A DNA stretch of 64,000 nt from Paenibacillus allorhizosphaerae (GCF_910594985.1 NZ_CAJVCE010000014.1:62001-126000); one strand, 5' to 3'. Counted from the stretch's first letter, positions 17,425 through 26,597 are shown. Numbers and translations are program-made. The notes: generated by a model from the sequence alone, not told the origin.

Positions 17425-18096
17425 TTACTTTCGTCCGTAATCCGCCTTGATCTCGCCCCACGCTTTCGTGTCCCATTTTAATATCGGATTCGAGTAGCTG
17501 TTTTGCCGCAGCCAGGCTTCCGCCCGGTCCACAAGCGCCCATATTTCCTGCGTGGAGGCGTCCCTCGGCAAATTGGAAGCGACCCGTTTATTGCGCACCC
17601 AACTGAGCGCCGTCACGGAATCGCTGTAAATGGTCATATTGCTCCCTTTTTTCTTCAGGAAGGCGAGCGCATGAACGATCGCGAGAAACTCGCCCATGTT
17701 GTTCGTCCCTTTGGAGATAGGCGGATGCTCAAATATGACTTCGCCCGTCCGCGTATCCACGCCCTTGTACTCGACGATGCCGGGATTGCCGCTGCACCCG
17801 ACGTCGACGGACAGGCTGTCGAGATTGGCTTCCGCCTTGGGCCTGCCGGCAGCGCTTGCCGAGGCGCGCCCGCTCGTCTTCGCGCCGCTGCCGGACGATC
17901 CGGCCGCTGTTTTCGCCGCAGCGCTGAACGCCTTCTTCCAGCCGGAGGTGAAAGCCGCTTTCGCCTCCGCTTCGCTCTCATACGCTTTGAACTTCGCCTG
18001 CGGGAACCCGTTCGTCTGCGCTTGACAATCCGCCCACGTCTTGTACACGCCGGGCTGACGCCCTTCCCATACTACATAAAACTTCGACTTCGCCAC
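17425..18096 (-). CDS. rnhA: Ribonuclease HI with N-terminal viroplasmin domain
   Basis: The enzyme cuts the RNA strand of RNA-DNA hybrids. The 223-residue product starts with a viroplasmin/RNase H1 N-terminal domain (FYVVWEGRQPGVYKTWADCQ, Y.SEAEAKAAF), which binds hybrids, then an Ala/Ser-rich linker (residues 55-85), then the RNase H domain. Catalytic acids are visible: D in SVDVGCSGNPG, E in NNMGEFLAIVHAL, D in TIYSDSVTALSW and D in the last segment (K-AD-YG). The GTG start at 18096 has GAGGAGG upstream. The gene lies just downstream of recQ on the same strand (28 bp), suggesting an RNA/DNA maintenance operon. Confidence 0.92.
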   Translation of the reverse strand: MAKSKFYVVWEGRQPGVYKTWADCQAQTNGFPQAKFKAYESEAEAKAAFTSGWKKAFSAAAKTAAGSSGSGAKTSGRASASAAGRPKAEANLDSLSVDVGCSGNPGIVEYKGVDTRTGEVIFEHPPISKGTNNMGEFLAIVHALAFLKKKGSNMTIYSDSVTALSWVRNKRVASNLPRDASTQEIWALVDRAEAWLRQNSYSNPILKWDTKAWGEIKADYGRK

Positions 18097-18124
18097 GCCG
18101 TTCCTCCTCTTGCGCTTCTATGCT

Positions 18125-19915
18125 TCAGCCCGCGGAAAGCTGCTTGAAAAAATCGATAAAATAGGCGCCGTACTTGAAAAACTTTGCTTCCCCGATGCCT
18201 TTGATCTTGAGCATCGCCGCCGGATTCGTCGGCTTCACCCCGCACATTTCGCGCAGCGTGCTGTCGGGAAACACGATATACGGCGGGATGCCTTCGCGCT
18301 TCGCAATTTCAGAACGCAGCTTCCGCAGCGCATCGAACAGCTCTGCTTCGACGTCCTGGACGACCGTTTCCACAGGCTTAACGCGCACCCGCTGCTCCAC
18401 CCGTTCCGTTCCGGCCAACACCGCTCCGGCCTTCGGCGTAAGCCTCAGTACCGGGTACTTGCCCTCGGTCAGCTGCAGATAGCCTTCCGCGACGAGCAGC
18501 TGCATCAGATCGACGATGTCTTTCTCCGTCCGCTGCTTCATGAGGCCATACGTGCTCAGCTCGTCAAAGCCGAGCTCCAGCACCTTCTTGTTCCTTGAGC
18601 CCTTGAGCACCGAGGCGACGAGCGTCATCCCGAACCGCTCCCGCATGCGCCGGACACAGGAGAATATTTGCTGCGCCTCCAGCGTGATGTCCGTCAGCTG
18701 CAAGTCGGGACTGGAGCAGTTGCTGCACTGCCCGCAGTCGCTTCCCGTCTCGCCGCCGAAGTAGCGTACAATATACCGCTGCAAGCATTGCGGCGTATGA
18801 CAGTAGTCCGCCATCTGCTGCAGCCGGCGGTATTCCTGCGCTTGGCGCTCGGGATCGGAGACCGACTGCTCGATCAGAAACTTCTGGATATGAATATCCT
18901 GCGGGGAGAACAGCAGCGTGCATTCGCTCGGTTCGCCGTCCCGCCCCGCACGGCCCGCTTCCTGGTAATAAGCTTCCATATTTTTCGGCATATTGTAGTG
19001 GATGACATACCGCACGTTCGATTTGTCGATGCCCATGCCGAACGCATTGCTCGCGACCATCACGCGCACTTCGTCGTACAGAAACTGCTCCTGCGCCTCG
19101 GCCCGCTCTTTATCGGTCATCCCGGCGTGATACTTGCCGGCGGACGTGCCTTGGCGCCGCAAATATTCGCACAGCTGGTCGACTTCCTTGCGCGTCGCCG
19201 CATAGACGATGCCTGCATCCCCGTGGTGCTCCCGAATGATGCCGGTCAGCACATCGCGCTTGTTCTCGCCTTTGACGACCGAGAACGACAAGTTTTCCCG
19301 CGCGAAACCGGTAACGTACACTCCCGGCTCGCGCAGCCGCAAATGCTTGACGATATCGTCCCGCACCTGATCCGTTGCCGTCGCCGTAAAGGCAGCGAGC
19401 AGCGGACGCTGCGGCAAATGGTCGACCAATTGGCTGACCCGCATATAGCTCGGCCGGAAGTCATGCCCCCACTGCGACACGCAATGCGCCTCATCGACGG
19501 CGATCATCGGTACAATCAGTTCCGACAGCAGGTCTAGGAATCGTTCCGATTCCAGCCGTTCCGGCGCCACGTAGAGCAGCTTGTACTCGCCGCGGGCCGC
19601 TTTGCGGATCCGCGTCTCAACCTGCGCGTACGACAGCGAGCTGTTGATGTATGTAGCCGGTACGCCGATGCTGTCGAGCCCGTCCACCTGATCCTTCATT
19701 AGGGAGATGAGCGGCGATACGACAATCGTCGTACCGCTCATCAACAAGGAAGGAATCTGGTAGCAGATCGATTTGCCTCCGCCCGTCGGCATAATGCCGA
19801 GCGTATCCCGGCCTTCCAGAATACTGGCGATGACTTTCTTCTGTCCGTCGCGGAAATCCGGGTACCCGTAATATTTTTTGAGCAGCTCTCTTGCTTCCCC
19901 CATCGTCGTTGTCAA
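18125..19915 (-). CDS. recQ: ATP-dependent DNA helicase RecQ
   Basis: RecQ unwinds DNA 3'-5' in recombination and replication-fork repair. The product has about 596 residues. The helicase core shows TGGGKSICYQIP (Walker A), DEAHCVSQWGHDFRPSY (DEAH and the aromatic-rich loop) and Q-x-GRAGRDG (motif VI). An RQC zinc-binding segment contains C-x16-C-x2-C-x2-C (YFGGETGSDCGQCSNC). The C-terminal HRDC domain runs from about residue 515 to 590. I chose the TTG at 19915: AAGGAGG lies nine bases upstream, inside the end of the preceding glycosyltransferase gene. A longer frame to 19969 exists but lacks a ribosome binding site. The start is two bases after the glycosyltransferase stop, so the two are translationally coupled. 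Confidence 0.93.
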   Translation of the reverse strand: MTTTMGEARELLKKYYGYPDFRDGQKKVIASILEGRDTLGIMPTGGGKSICYQIPSLLMSGTTIVVSPLISLMKDQVDGLDSIGVPATYINSSLSYAQVETRIRKAARGEYKLLYVAPERLESERFLDLLSELIVPMIAVDEAHCVSQWGHDFRPSYMRVSQLVDHLPQRPLLAAFTATATDQVRDDIVKHLRLREPGVYVTGFARENLSFSVVKGENKRDVLTGIIREHHGDAGIVYAATRKEVDQLCEYLRRQGTSAGKYHAGMTDKERAEAQEQFLYDEVRVMVASNAFGMGIDKSNVRYVIHYNMPKNMEAYYQEAGRAGRDGEPSECTLLFSPQDIHIQKFLIEQSVSDPERQAQEYRRLQQMADYCHTPQCLQRYIVRYFGGETGSDCGQCSNCSSPDLQLTDITLEAQQIFSCVRRMRERFGMTLVASVLKGSRNKKVLELGFDELSTYGLMKQRTEKDIVDLMQLLVAEGYLQLTEGKYPVLRLTPKAGAVLAGTERVEQRVRVKPVETVVQDVEAELFDALRKLRSEIAKREGIPPYIVFPDSTLREMCGVKPTNPAAMLKIKGIGEAKFFKYGAYFIDFFKQLSAG

Positions 19916-19917
19916 CT

Positions 19918-20742
19918 TCAGCTGCCTCCTTTTGCTGCAAGCCTTGATCGTATCGGCTGTCCGTCCCATAAAATTTCCGTCGGCGCTCGCCGTCCCTTCA
20001 CTTCGGGTTCTTCCAGAAGAAGAAAAAAGTTTTTGGTCGGCAGCTCCCCTAACCCGTGCTTGGCGGAAAGCTTGTCGAGATAAGGCCGCATATTTTCCAA
20101 ATTGCCCGACATGTTATCGCCTGCCTGGGAGAATGCATACAGCGCGCTCGCCACGGGCACCCGCTTCACCCGGCAAACGTCCGCCGCCCGCAGGAAGAAA
20201 TCCCAATCCCAATAATGATACATCTCCGCGTCGAATTCGCCGAGCGGTTCATGCAACTCCCGCCGGTACAAGCAGCCGGACGCCACGAACGTGGAAAATT
20301 TCCGCATCGCGGCCACATCGTATTCATATGCGAAGACGAACCGGCTCGTCGGATGCCGCGTGCCCGCCTCGTCAAGAGCGTAGTCGAAAATTTCAACGTC
20401 GGAATACACCATGTCATAGCCTTCGACTTCCTGCAGCATCCGTTCGACATGCGAAGGCAGCAGCAGATCGTCATCGTCGCACAGCATGATATAATCCCCG
20501 CGAACGTGCTGCAGCCCCCGGTTGCGCGCATGCACGTGCTTCCGGTTGCTTTCCATGTTGACAATCGTCAAATCCAGCTCCCTGTACCATTCTCGCAGGT
20601 GGTCGACCGGTTCGCCGGCGTCGTTCACAATAATGATGTGCAAATTCCGATATGTTTGCCGCGAAAGCGACTCCAGCAGTTCAGCTAAAAAATCCGGCCG
20701 ATTGTACGTTGGAATAATAACCGATACGAGCGGCTTTCCCAT
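19918..20742 (-). CDS. Family 2 glycosyltransferase
   Basis: The product is a 274-residue GT-A enzyme that moves a sugar from a nucleotide donor. It begins PLVSVIIPTYNRPDFL and has the metal-binding acidic cluster MLCDDDDLLLPSH near residue 95 and a HYWDWDFFLRA motif near residue 185. There is no membrane segment, so it is probably cytoplasmic or peripheral. The acceptor is unknown. It is directly coupled to recQ, which is not an obvious functional partner. GGGGAG lies before the ATG. Confidence 0.88.
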   Translation of the reverse strand: MGKPLVSVIIPTYNRPDFLAELLESLSRQTYRNLHIIIVNDAGEPVDHLREWYRELDLTIVNMESNRKHVHARNRGLQHVRGDYIMLCDDDDLLLPSHVERMLQEVEGYDMVYSDVEIFDYALDEAGTRHPTSRFVFAYEYDVAAMRKFSTFVASGCLYRRELHEPLGEFDAEMYHYWDWDFFLRAADVCRVKRVPVASALYAFSQAGDNMSGNLENMRPYLDKLSAKHGLGELPTKNFFLLLEEPEVKGRRAPTEILWDGQPIRSRLAAKGGS

Positions 20743-20826
20743 CGTTCATCATCGCTCCCCATTCCATCTTCTATTTCCCACTATACAAAAAAAACGGCAA
20801 AAGCGAAACCATTCCGCCGAACTAAC

Positions 20827-20860
20827 AAAAGGAGCGAGGTTCGAGTGGAACCCGCTCCTT
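20827..20860 (-). terminator. Terminator after the GNAT gene
   Basis: On the minus strand AAGGAGCGGGTTCC pairs with GAACCTCGCTCCTT, followed by TTGTTAG. It lies ten bases past the stop at 20871. Confidence 0.8.
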
Positions 20861-20870
20861 GCCGGCCCGC

Positions 20871-21545
20871 TTAAATCGGAAGCAGTTGCACCGTTTCCCG
20901 TCCTTTCAGCGATTCGACCATATCGTACCAAGCCCCCGGCTTCTGCGGCAATACGGCGTAATACCGCTCCAGAAACGCACGCACCAGCGCTGCCGGGACC
21001 GATGCCAGCTCTTCATCCGCTACAGGCATGAAGCACAAGTCGAGACCGTGCACCGCCTCCCCGTCGATTTGCCAGGACGGATGTACGTAATCAAGGTCAA
21101 GCTTCTTGTATCCCAAATGCGCGAGCACTTCGCGGCGGACATATGGATTCATCGGCTTCACGCCGCCGAACCCGAGGTCGCCAGCCAAGTACGGATTGTA
21201 AATTTCGGCAAACATGCCAAGCCATGGTCCGCCGGATTGCTTCACCACGGAACGCAGATCGCGCAGCCGCTGCTTGGCCAGAAACGGGCCGATGCCGAGC
21301 CCTTCACGGCCGATGATGGTGAAATCGGTCATCGCTACGTGCATATCGGTGTAATAGCGATACTCCGTCGCACCGACCACTTCGCCGTCATGAACGGCAA
21401 CGAATACCCGAATGCCCGGGTCTTGAAGCGGTTCCGCCCACAACTCGAATTCCAGCACTTCTTCCGGCGGAAAAATCGTCTGCATCATCTCATGCATTTG
21501 ACGAAAATACGGATCTTGAATATCGGTTATCCGGTGGTATAACAT
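20871..21545 (-). CDS. GNAT-family N-acetyltransferase
   Basis: The product has 224 residues with a predicted acetyl-CoA-binding GNAT fold. VFVAVHDGEVVGATEYRYY is a typical beta4-strand region, and REGLGIGPFLAKQRLRDL is the pyrophosphate-binding loop (a variant of R/Q-x-x-G-x-G/A). The rest, with WLGMFAEIYNP and YVHPSWQIDGEAVHGLDLCF, does not point to a known substrate. GGAGG lies seven bases before the ATG. It is a single gene with its own terminator. Confidence 0.8.
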   Translation of the reverse strand: MLYHRITDIQDPYFRQMHEMMQTIFPPEEVLEFELWAEPLQDPGIRVFVAVHDGEVVGATEYRYYTDMHVAMTDFTIIGREGLGIGPFLAKQRLRDLRSVVKQSGGPWLGMFAEIYNPYLAGDLGFGGVKPMNPYVRREVLAHLGYKKLDLDYVHPSWQIDGEAVHGLDLCFMPVADEELASVPAALVRAFLERYYAVLPQKPGAWYDMVESLKGRETVQLLPI

Positions 21546-21829
21546 GCTTTATCCTCCTGTTAACAGGCGCTTGTGCCGCCCTTTATATCAATCTAATTTC
21601 AATCTGTTGCGTTGCTCCGAGCAAATACCGCTTCTCCATTATACCAGTACGCCTCGTCCGCCACCACAACGGGGGTAACTTGCGTCGATAACTATTCTAC
21701 CATTTTTTACATTAATTCCCTTTGCATAAAGAACTCTTAATAGACTTGTTACATAGTTCGACAGACCCGCGAAATCCGCTCCTTTATAATTAGTTCATAA
21801 GTACTAATACTATCGAGGAGTGACGTATT

Positions 21830-21970
21830 GTGATGAATAAAGCAAGTTCGCTGCCGCTGACTCAAGAACTAGACGTACTGAAAATTATCGATGAGCTCGG
21901 TCTCGATCCTGACCGATTGATCGACTACTTTGCGGCAATCGAGTTCGAAGGGCTTGAATTTTTCATTTGA
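21830..21970 (+). CDS. Small acidic protein (46 codons), function unknown
   Basis: A GTG at 21830 (or ATG 21833) after GAGGAG opens a 46-codon frame ending in a TGA at 21968. The product has a predicted helical segment, TQELDVLKIIDELGLDPDRL then IDYFAAIEF. The spacing of hydrophobic residues loosely resembles the SinI anti-repressor helix (L..EW..L...A...I..EEI..FL), but the similarity is too weak to name it. There is a TATAAT at 21785-21790 and a short inverted repeat, TTAGT-N8-ACTAA, just before it. Initiation signal and context support a real gene. Confidence 0.55.
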   Translation: MMNKASSLPLTQELDVLKIIDELGLDPDRLIDYFAAIEFEGLEFFI

Positions 21971-22338
21971 GCTACGGCACAGTTTCCTACATTTCTACAC
22001 GACTGCCTTTCCACCCTGATGCGAACGCCGCGGCCAAGCTCCAAAGCGTTACCGTCCGGCCCCGCCTCTTCCAACGACTGCGGCATGATCCGCTCCAAAC
22101 CATGCTTCCATTCCAATCGTCCGCCTCTATGGGGACTCCACATACCAAAGCAAGCCGACCTTACTCGCGGCTTCTTTGTCATATTTGCTTTGACGCAAAC
22201 GGCAGCCATTATGTGAAGATGCTCGTGCATCTTCCAGCCAACCACGGTATGAACGTTTATTGCACCCCAAAAAAGCGCTTACATTTTAAGCCGTTTTCCA
22301 GTATAGTTGGAGTATCACGAACAGAGGGAGTGATCGTT
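21971..22338. other. Intergenic stretch without a convincing gene
   Basis: Both strands are open in places (for example a 106-codon minus frame), but no frame has a ribosome binding site or a recognisable domain. I see no RNA gene or repeat here. Confidence 0.5.
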
Positions 22339-22554
22339 ATGCTGATGCGTTCCAGCGATTTTTATGAATCCCTGCCCCCGAGATGCTGTGATACTTGCGG
22401 CGAGCCGATGGAAGAATTGGCGGATTGCTATATCTGCACCTGTACCGCATGCCAGGGCATTACATTTTACCCGTTAAGCCCTGCGGTAAGCTACACACCC
22501 GGTTCTCCGCCGACAGCCGGTCCACCGGCCGCGCCGTCCGGCAACTATCCTTAG
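22339..22554 (+). CDS. Small Cys-rich zinc-ribbon-like protein
   Basis: The 71-residue product carries CCDTCGEPMEE and then CYICTCTACQG, i.e. two CxxC-type knuckles about 18 residues apart, consistent with a small zinc ribbon. The C-terminal 25 residues are Pro/Ser/Gly-rich (PGSPPTAGPPAAPSGNYP). No signal peptide. GAGGGAG lies eight bases before the ATG. The frame is open far upstream, but nothing there looks coding. The family is not recognised. Confidence 0.65.
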   Translation: MLMRSSDFYESLPPRCCDTCGEPMEELADCYICTCTACQGITFYPLSPAVSYTPGSPPTAGPPAAPSGNYP

Positions 22555-22583
22555 ACGCTAAACCATAAACTCGATTGCAAACG

Positions 22584-22630
22584 AAAAACCCTCCAAAACG
22601 CCTGCCTTCCTGCGTTTATGGAGGGTTTTG
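22584..22630 (-). terminator. Terminator after the GT28 gene
   Basis: AAAACCCTCC pairs with GGAGGGTTTT, with an inner AAACGC/GCGTTT stem. It overlaps the end of the minus-strand gene's 3' flank. Confidence 0.85.
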
Positions 22631-22634
22631 TTCA

Positions 22635-23840
22635 TCACAGCGCTTCCCGTACCTTCAAGCCGAACGAGCGTCCCGCCCGTGCCGGCATTCTCGGCTGCAG
22701 CTTCATGATCGCATCCCACGCCAGCGCGGATGACTGCTCGCAGCGAAACCGCCCGGCCTGCTCCTGCATCCGGCGAAGCCTCTCGCTGTTGAAAGCGAGT
22801 TCGAGCAGCTGGTCCCGCAGCGCCCGGTTCTCTTCCGCCCGGACCGCTACCCCGGCCCGCTCCAGCACTCCGGCGTTGTCCTCTTCCTGACCCGGGATCG
22901 GCTTGTACAACAGCATCGGCAGCTCCATCGCTACCGCCTCGGCCGTCGTCAAACCGCCCGGTTTGGTCACGAGCAAATCGGCGACAGCCATCCACTCGTG
23001 GATTTCCTCCACGAATCCTTTGACGATCACATGTCCCGCTCCGCAGCGGCGCGCTTCTTCTTCCAGCTCTCGCCGCACCTCGGCATTGTTGCCGCAAACA
23101 ATAACCGTTTGCAGCTTCTCTCTAACCGCAGACGAGCGAATCAGCATCCGGATTTCGTCGCCGAACATCCCGCCGCCGCCCCCCATGACTAGCACCGTAG
23201 GCCGTTCGGGCGACAGACCGAGCGAGTTGTACAGCGAGCCGCGATCCGGCGTATCGAAAAATCGCTGCCGCACCGGAATGCCGGTCACGCACAGCCGGCT
23301 GGACACGATGCCGCGCCGGCCCAATGCTTCCGCCACCGCCTCCGAACCGATCAAATACAAATCGGTGTGCGGATGCAGCCATAAGCTGTGATCGGTATGA
23401 TCGGTGATCACGGTCACGAGCGGCACGCGCAGCAGCCCTTTTTCCTTCAGCAGCGATACGGCCGCGGCGGCAAGCGGGAAGGTGCAGACGATCACGTCCG
23501 GGCGCGTCGAAGCGATCAGTTCCGTCAGCTTGCCGAGGCCGATGCTGAGGAACGAGCGAAACGAGATCGACATCCGGTCAAGCTCCCGCGTTTTTTTATA
23601 TAAATAACCGTATAGCAATGGCGCCTTCTCCACGCCTCTCAGAAAAAAATATTTGATGATCGGATGAAGACCCGGATATACCTGGCGCATAAAATTAACG
23701 ACTTCCGTCTGAATTCTCAGCCGCGGCAAGCCGCATGCTTCCGCCAGTGCCCGCGCAGCCTGATTATGGCCCTCTCCCAAATCTCCTGACAGCAGCAGCA
23801 CACGCATTGGACGCTGATCCGCTTCGAATCGATTCATCAT
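22635..23840 (-). CDS. MGDG-synthase/UgtP-like GT28 glycosyltransferase
   Basis: The product (401 residues) has the architecture of diacylglycerol glycosyltransferases. An N-terminal MGDG-synthase domain carries RVLLLSGDLGEGHNQAARAL and VICTFPLAAAA-like segments. A GT28/GT-B C-terminal domain has VLVMGGGGGMFG, VIVCGNN, VTKPGGLTTAEA (UDP-sugar binding) and LPMLLYKPIPGQEEDN. Enzymes of this type make glycolipids on the inner face of the membrane, and in some bacteria these are anchors for lipoteichoic acid. The LtaS-family enzyme about 5 kb away is consistent but not proof. GGGAG precedes the ATG; a second ATG follows directly. Confidence 0.88.
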   Translation of the reverse strand: MMNRFEADQRPMRVLLLSGDLGEGHNQAARALAEACGLPRLRIQTEVVNFMRQVYPGLHPIIKYFFLRGVEKAPLLYGYLYKKTRELDRMSISFRSFLSIGLGKLTELIASTRPDVIVCTFPLAAAAVSLLKEKGLLRVPLVTVITDHTDHSLWLHPHTDLYLIGSEAVAEALGRRGIVSSRLCVTGIPVRQRFFDTPDRGSLYNSLGLSPERPTVLVMGGGGGMFGDEIRMLIRSSAVREKLQTVIVCGNNAEVRRELEEEARRCGAGHVIVKGFVEEIHEWMAVADLLVTKPGGLTTAEAVAMELPMLLYKPIPGQEEDNAGVLERAGVAVRAEENRALRDQLLELAFNSERLRRMQEQAGRFRCEQSSALAWDAIMKLQPRMPARAGRSFGLKVREAL

Positions 23841-24056
23841 TCATGACTCCCTTGCTTCCGTATTCCTGCGATTCTCTATCTGTATATTAAACTATATTGT
23901 ATATAAAATCTCTTGCGAAAACCTTAACAGTTCCTTAAGTATACCAATATCTCAAAAATGAAGCGGCCCGCACCCAAAAAACAATGGCATCGCTCCTTCT
24001 GGGCGAATACACTATCCCATCGTTACTATTATACGCAAGGAGGTTGTCATTGGAAT

Positions 24057-24962
24057 ATGGAACGTTATCCAAAATATACTTACTATTCCAAGGAAACGAA
24101 GTGCGAAACGCTGCCGGTCCCTTTTCCTCCCCAGCATCAGCCGCAGCAGCCGGGACTGGAGTACATGATGACGCCCCGTCCGATCTATGAGAACCCGAAT
24201 TACACGGGCAGCGGGAAGCTGAAAGACAAAGTGGCGTTCATCACCGGGGGCGACAGCGGCATCGGGCGGGCGACCGCCATCGCCTTTGCCAAGGAAGGCG
24301 CGGACATTGCATTTACTTATTTGTACGAACAGCCTGACGCGGACGAGACGCAGCAGCGCATCGAAGAGCTCGGAAGGCGCTGTCTTGCCTTGAAAGTCGA
24401 CATGCGCAGCAAAGCGAACTGTACGGCCGCCGTTCTGCAAGCCGTGCAGACGTTCGGGAAGCTGAATATCGTCGTCAACAACCAAGGCGTCCAGTATCCT
24501 CAGAACAGCGTGCTTCATATTACGGAAGAGCAGCTCGAACAAACGTTCCGCACGAATATTTTCGCTTTTTTCTTCGTGACGCAGGCGGCGCTGCCGCATT
24601 TGAAAGAAGGCGACGCCATCATCAATACGGCTTCCATTACCGCTTATCAAGGCGAGCCGACGCTTATCGACTATTCGTCCACGAAGGGCGCCATCGTCAC
24701 CTTTACGCGGTCGCTGGCCTTGTCCATCGTAGACCAAGGCATCCGCGTCAACGCGGTCGCACCGGGGCCGATCTGGACCCCGCTTATCGTATCGAGCTAT
24801 TCCGCGGAGAAAGTGAGCGTCTTCGGCCGTGAAACGCCGATGAAGCGGGCCGGACAGCCGTTTGAGCTGGCGCCGGCATTCGTCTACTTGGCGAGCGACG
24901 ACTCCCGCTATGTCACCGGGGAAACGCTCCACGTCAACGGCGGCGATTTCATCACTTCTTGA
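24057..24962 (+). CDS. Short-chain dehydrogenase, YdaD/YhxD general-stress type
   Basis: The product is a 301-residue NAD(P)-dependent oxidoreductase. A characteristic N-terminal extension (PFPPQHQ...PG.EYMMTPRP) precedes the cofactor motif ITGGDSGIGRA. Catalytic residues are in NTASITAY and YSSTKGA, with VAPGPIWTPL after them. This extension plus 'GGDSGIG' identifies the group of Bacillus general stress protein 39 (YdaD), YhdF and YhxD. The ATG at 24057 is chosen because AAGGAGG lies 13 bases upstream; the frame is open earlier but has no ribosome binding site. Its 3' end overlaps the convergent nagZ by 11 bp. Confidence 0.88.
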   Translation: MERYPKYTYYSKETKCETLPVPFPPQHQPQQPGLEYMMTPRPIYENPNYTGSGKLKDKVAFITGGDSGIGRATAIAFAKEGADIAFTYLYEQPDADETQQRIEELGRRCLALKVDMRSKANCTAAVLQAVQTFGKLNIVVNNQGVQYPQNSVLHITEEQLEQTFRTNIFAFFFVTQAALPHLKEGDAIINTASITAYQGEPTLIDYSSTKGAIVTFTRSLALSIVDQGIRVNAVAPGPIWTPLIVSSYSAEKVSVFGRETPMKRAGQPFELAPAFVYLASDDSRYVTGETLHVNGGDFITS

Positions 24963-26226
24963 GCCCGCTCGACGCCCCCGCCTCCAGCAATCCAAGGACG
25001 CTGCGAATCCGGCTGTTCAGGGCGGCCGGATCGGCCTGCGGGATCTGGTTGTCCGTCAGCCGGTAACGCTGCTTCAGCGTCAATATGCGATAGACGCTCT
25101 CTTCGATGCGCTGCATCGGCAGCGTACCTGCCTGCGCTGCATCCTTGACCGCGCGGAACACCGACAGCTCCTGCTCGCGCCCATGTCCTACGAGCAGCAC
25201 GTCGCTCCCGGCGGCGATCGATTGCACCGCCGCTTTCGCGAGGTCGTAATGCTGGACGACCGCGCCCATCGTCAAGTCGTCGGTAATAACAACGCCTTCG
25301 AAGCCCATTTCTTTGCGCAGCAGGTCGGTGACGACGGCTTTGGAGAACGAAGCGGGCGCCGCCGAATCCAATTTCGGCAGCAAGATATGAGCAACCATGA
25401 CGGCATCCGCACCGGCTCTTACAGCCTCGCCGAACGGCTTAAGCTCCAGCGAGCGCAGCCGGTCCAGATCGTGATTGACGATTGGCAAGCCGACATGCGA
25501 GTCGACCGAAGTGTCGCCATGGCCCGGAAAATGCTTCACGACCGGGATTACGTTCCGCGACTGAAGTCCTTTCATCGTCTGCATACCGAGCTTGCCGACC
25601 AGCTCGGCGTTATTGCCGAAGGAACGGTCGCCGATGACGGGATTGTTCGGGTTGCTGTTTACGTCAAGCACGGGGGCGAAATCCATATTCAACCCGTAGG
25701 CAGACAGCATGTCTCCCAGCGTCTGCCCGATTTGCAGCGAGACTTCCGGCTTGTTCGCCTTGCCGATCTTCTGTGCGGACGGTATTTTTACAAGCTCGTC
25801 CGGCATTCGGGTGACGCGGCCGCCTTCTTCGTCCACGCTCATCCAGAGCGGAATCCCGCTTACCGCCCGGTTCGCTTCCTTCAGCGCGCCCGTAAGCTGC
25901 TGAAGCTGGCGGCCGTCTTTGACATTGTTTTTATATAAAATAAATCCGCCGACGTGATACGTCACGATCAGTTCCTTGACAGGCTCGCTCAGCTCATCGC
26001 CGTCCAGCCCGACAAGCAGCAGCTGGCCGATCTTCTCATCCAATGTCATCTTTGCGATTTGTGCCTTGATCGAATCCTCCGGTTGCGGCGTATGAATGGT
26101 TGCGCCGCTTCCTTCGGGCGCGGGAGGCTTGTCTTTGCCGCAACCCGAGACTGCGGTCAGAACCGCCATAAGCACAACCGATAACAAGTAGGTGTTGCGG
26201 CGATTTCCGGTTCGATGGTTTGACAT
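24952..26226 (-). CDS. nagZ: Beta-N-acetylhexosaminidase, lipoprotein, GH3
   Basis: The enzyme removes N-acetylglucosamine from muropeptides in cell-wall recycling. The 424-residue product begins with a lipoprotein signal (LTAVSGCGK), so it acts outside the membrane, as in Bacillus. GH3 motifs follow: PLWMSVDEEGGRVTRM, VVKHFPGHGDTSVDSH (the NagZ loop with the catalytic Asp/His pair) and GVVITDDLTMGAV with the nucleophile aspartate. It is shorter than the two-domain Bacillus NagZ (about 640 residues), so only the catalytic domain is present. AAGGAG lies nine bases before the ATG. A roughly 310-nt hairpin-rich leader precedes the gene. Confidence 0.92.
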   Translation of the reverse strand: MSNHRTGNRRNTYLLSVVLMAVLTAVSGCGKDKPPAPEGSGATIHTPQPEDSIKAQIAKMTLDEKIGQLLLVGLDGDELSEPVKELIVTYHVGGFILYKNNVKDGRQLQQLTGALKEANRAVSGIPLWMSVDEEGGRVTRMPDELVKIPSAQKIGKANKPEVSLQIGQTLGDMLSAYGLNMDFAPVLDVNSNPNNPVIGDRSFGNNAELVGKLGMQTMKGLQSRNVIPVVKHFPGHGDTSVDSHVGLPIVNHDLDRLRSLELKPFGEAVRAGADAVMVAHILLPKLDSAAPASFSKAVVTDLLRKEMGFEGVVITDDLTMGAVVQHYDLAKAAVQSIAAGSDVLLVGHGREQELSVFRAVKDAAQAGTLPMQRIEESVYRILTLKQRYRLTDNQIPQADPAALNSRIRSVLGLLEAGASSGLKK

Positions 26227-26540
26227 CGTTCACGGCTCCTTTCCAATAGGTCTGCCTACATGTTATTTTCCCCTCATAGCCCAAGCTCGTATACGGTTTA
26301 ACATGTAAGCGTACACTCCCCCTTCATTACCAAACGGCGCAACAACCCGCTAAGTTGCAGGTGGAGCATGCGAAATGACCTTTAGATAAAGAAACCTCCG
26401 CTACCGCAGATCCTGTTCTGCGACATACTAAAGCCTCGCATTGCGCTGCGAAGTCCGGGGACTCATCTCGTCTAAATCCCCGGGCTTCCTGGCTTTGCCG
26501 TCCATAAACGACGACCTCGCGATATCGTTTCTTGATGACT
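26227..26540 (-). other. Structured leader region upstream of nagZ, no gene seen
   Basis: Between the tgl terminator and nagZ the minus strand can form at least three hairpins: CCGGGGA/TCCCCGG (around 26460-26485), CGCAGCGCAATGCG, and CGCAG-aacaggat-CTGCG (around 26405-26425). I could not match it to a known riboswitch class. Frames that cross it (such as one ending at 26327 with CSTCNLAGCC) have no ribosome binding site. Confidence 0.4.
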
Positions 26541-26581
26541 AAAAAAGCACGAACCGCGGATCTCCGCCGACATTCGTGCAT
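26541..26581 (-). terminator. Terminator after tgl
   Basis: On the minus strand TGCACGAATG pairs with TTCGTGC around a GC-rich loop, followed by TTTTTT. It starts 17 bases past the tgl stop. Confidence 0.88.
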
Positions 26582-26597
26582 CGCCTTGCGCTGCCGT

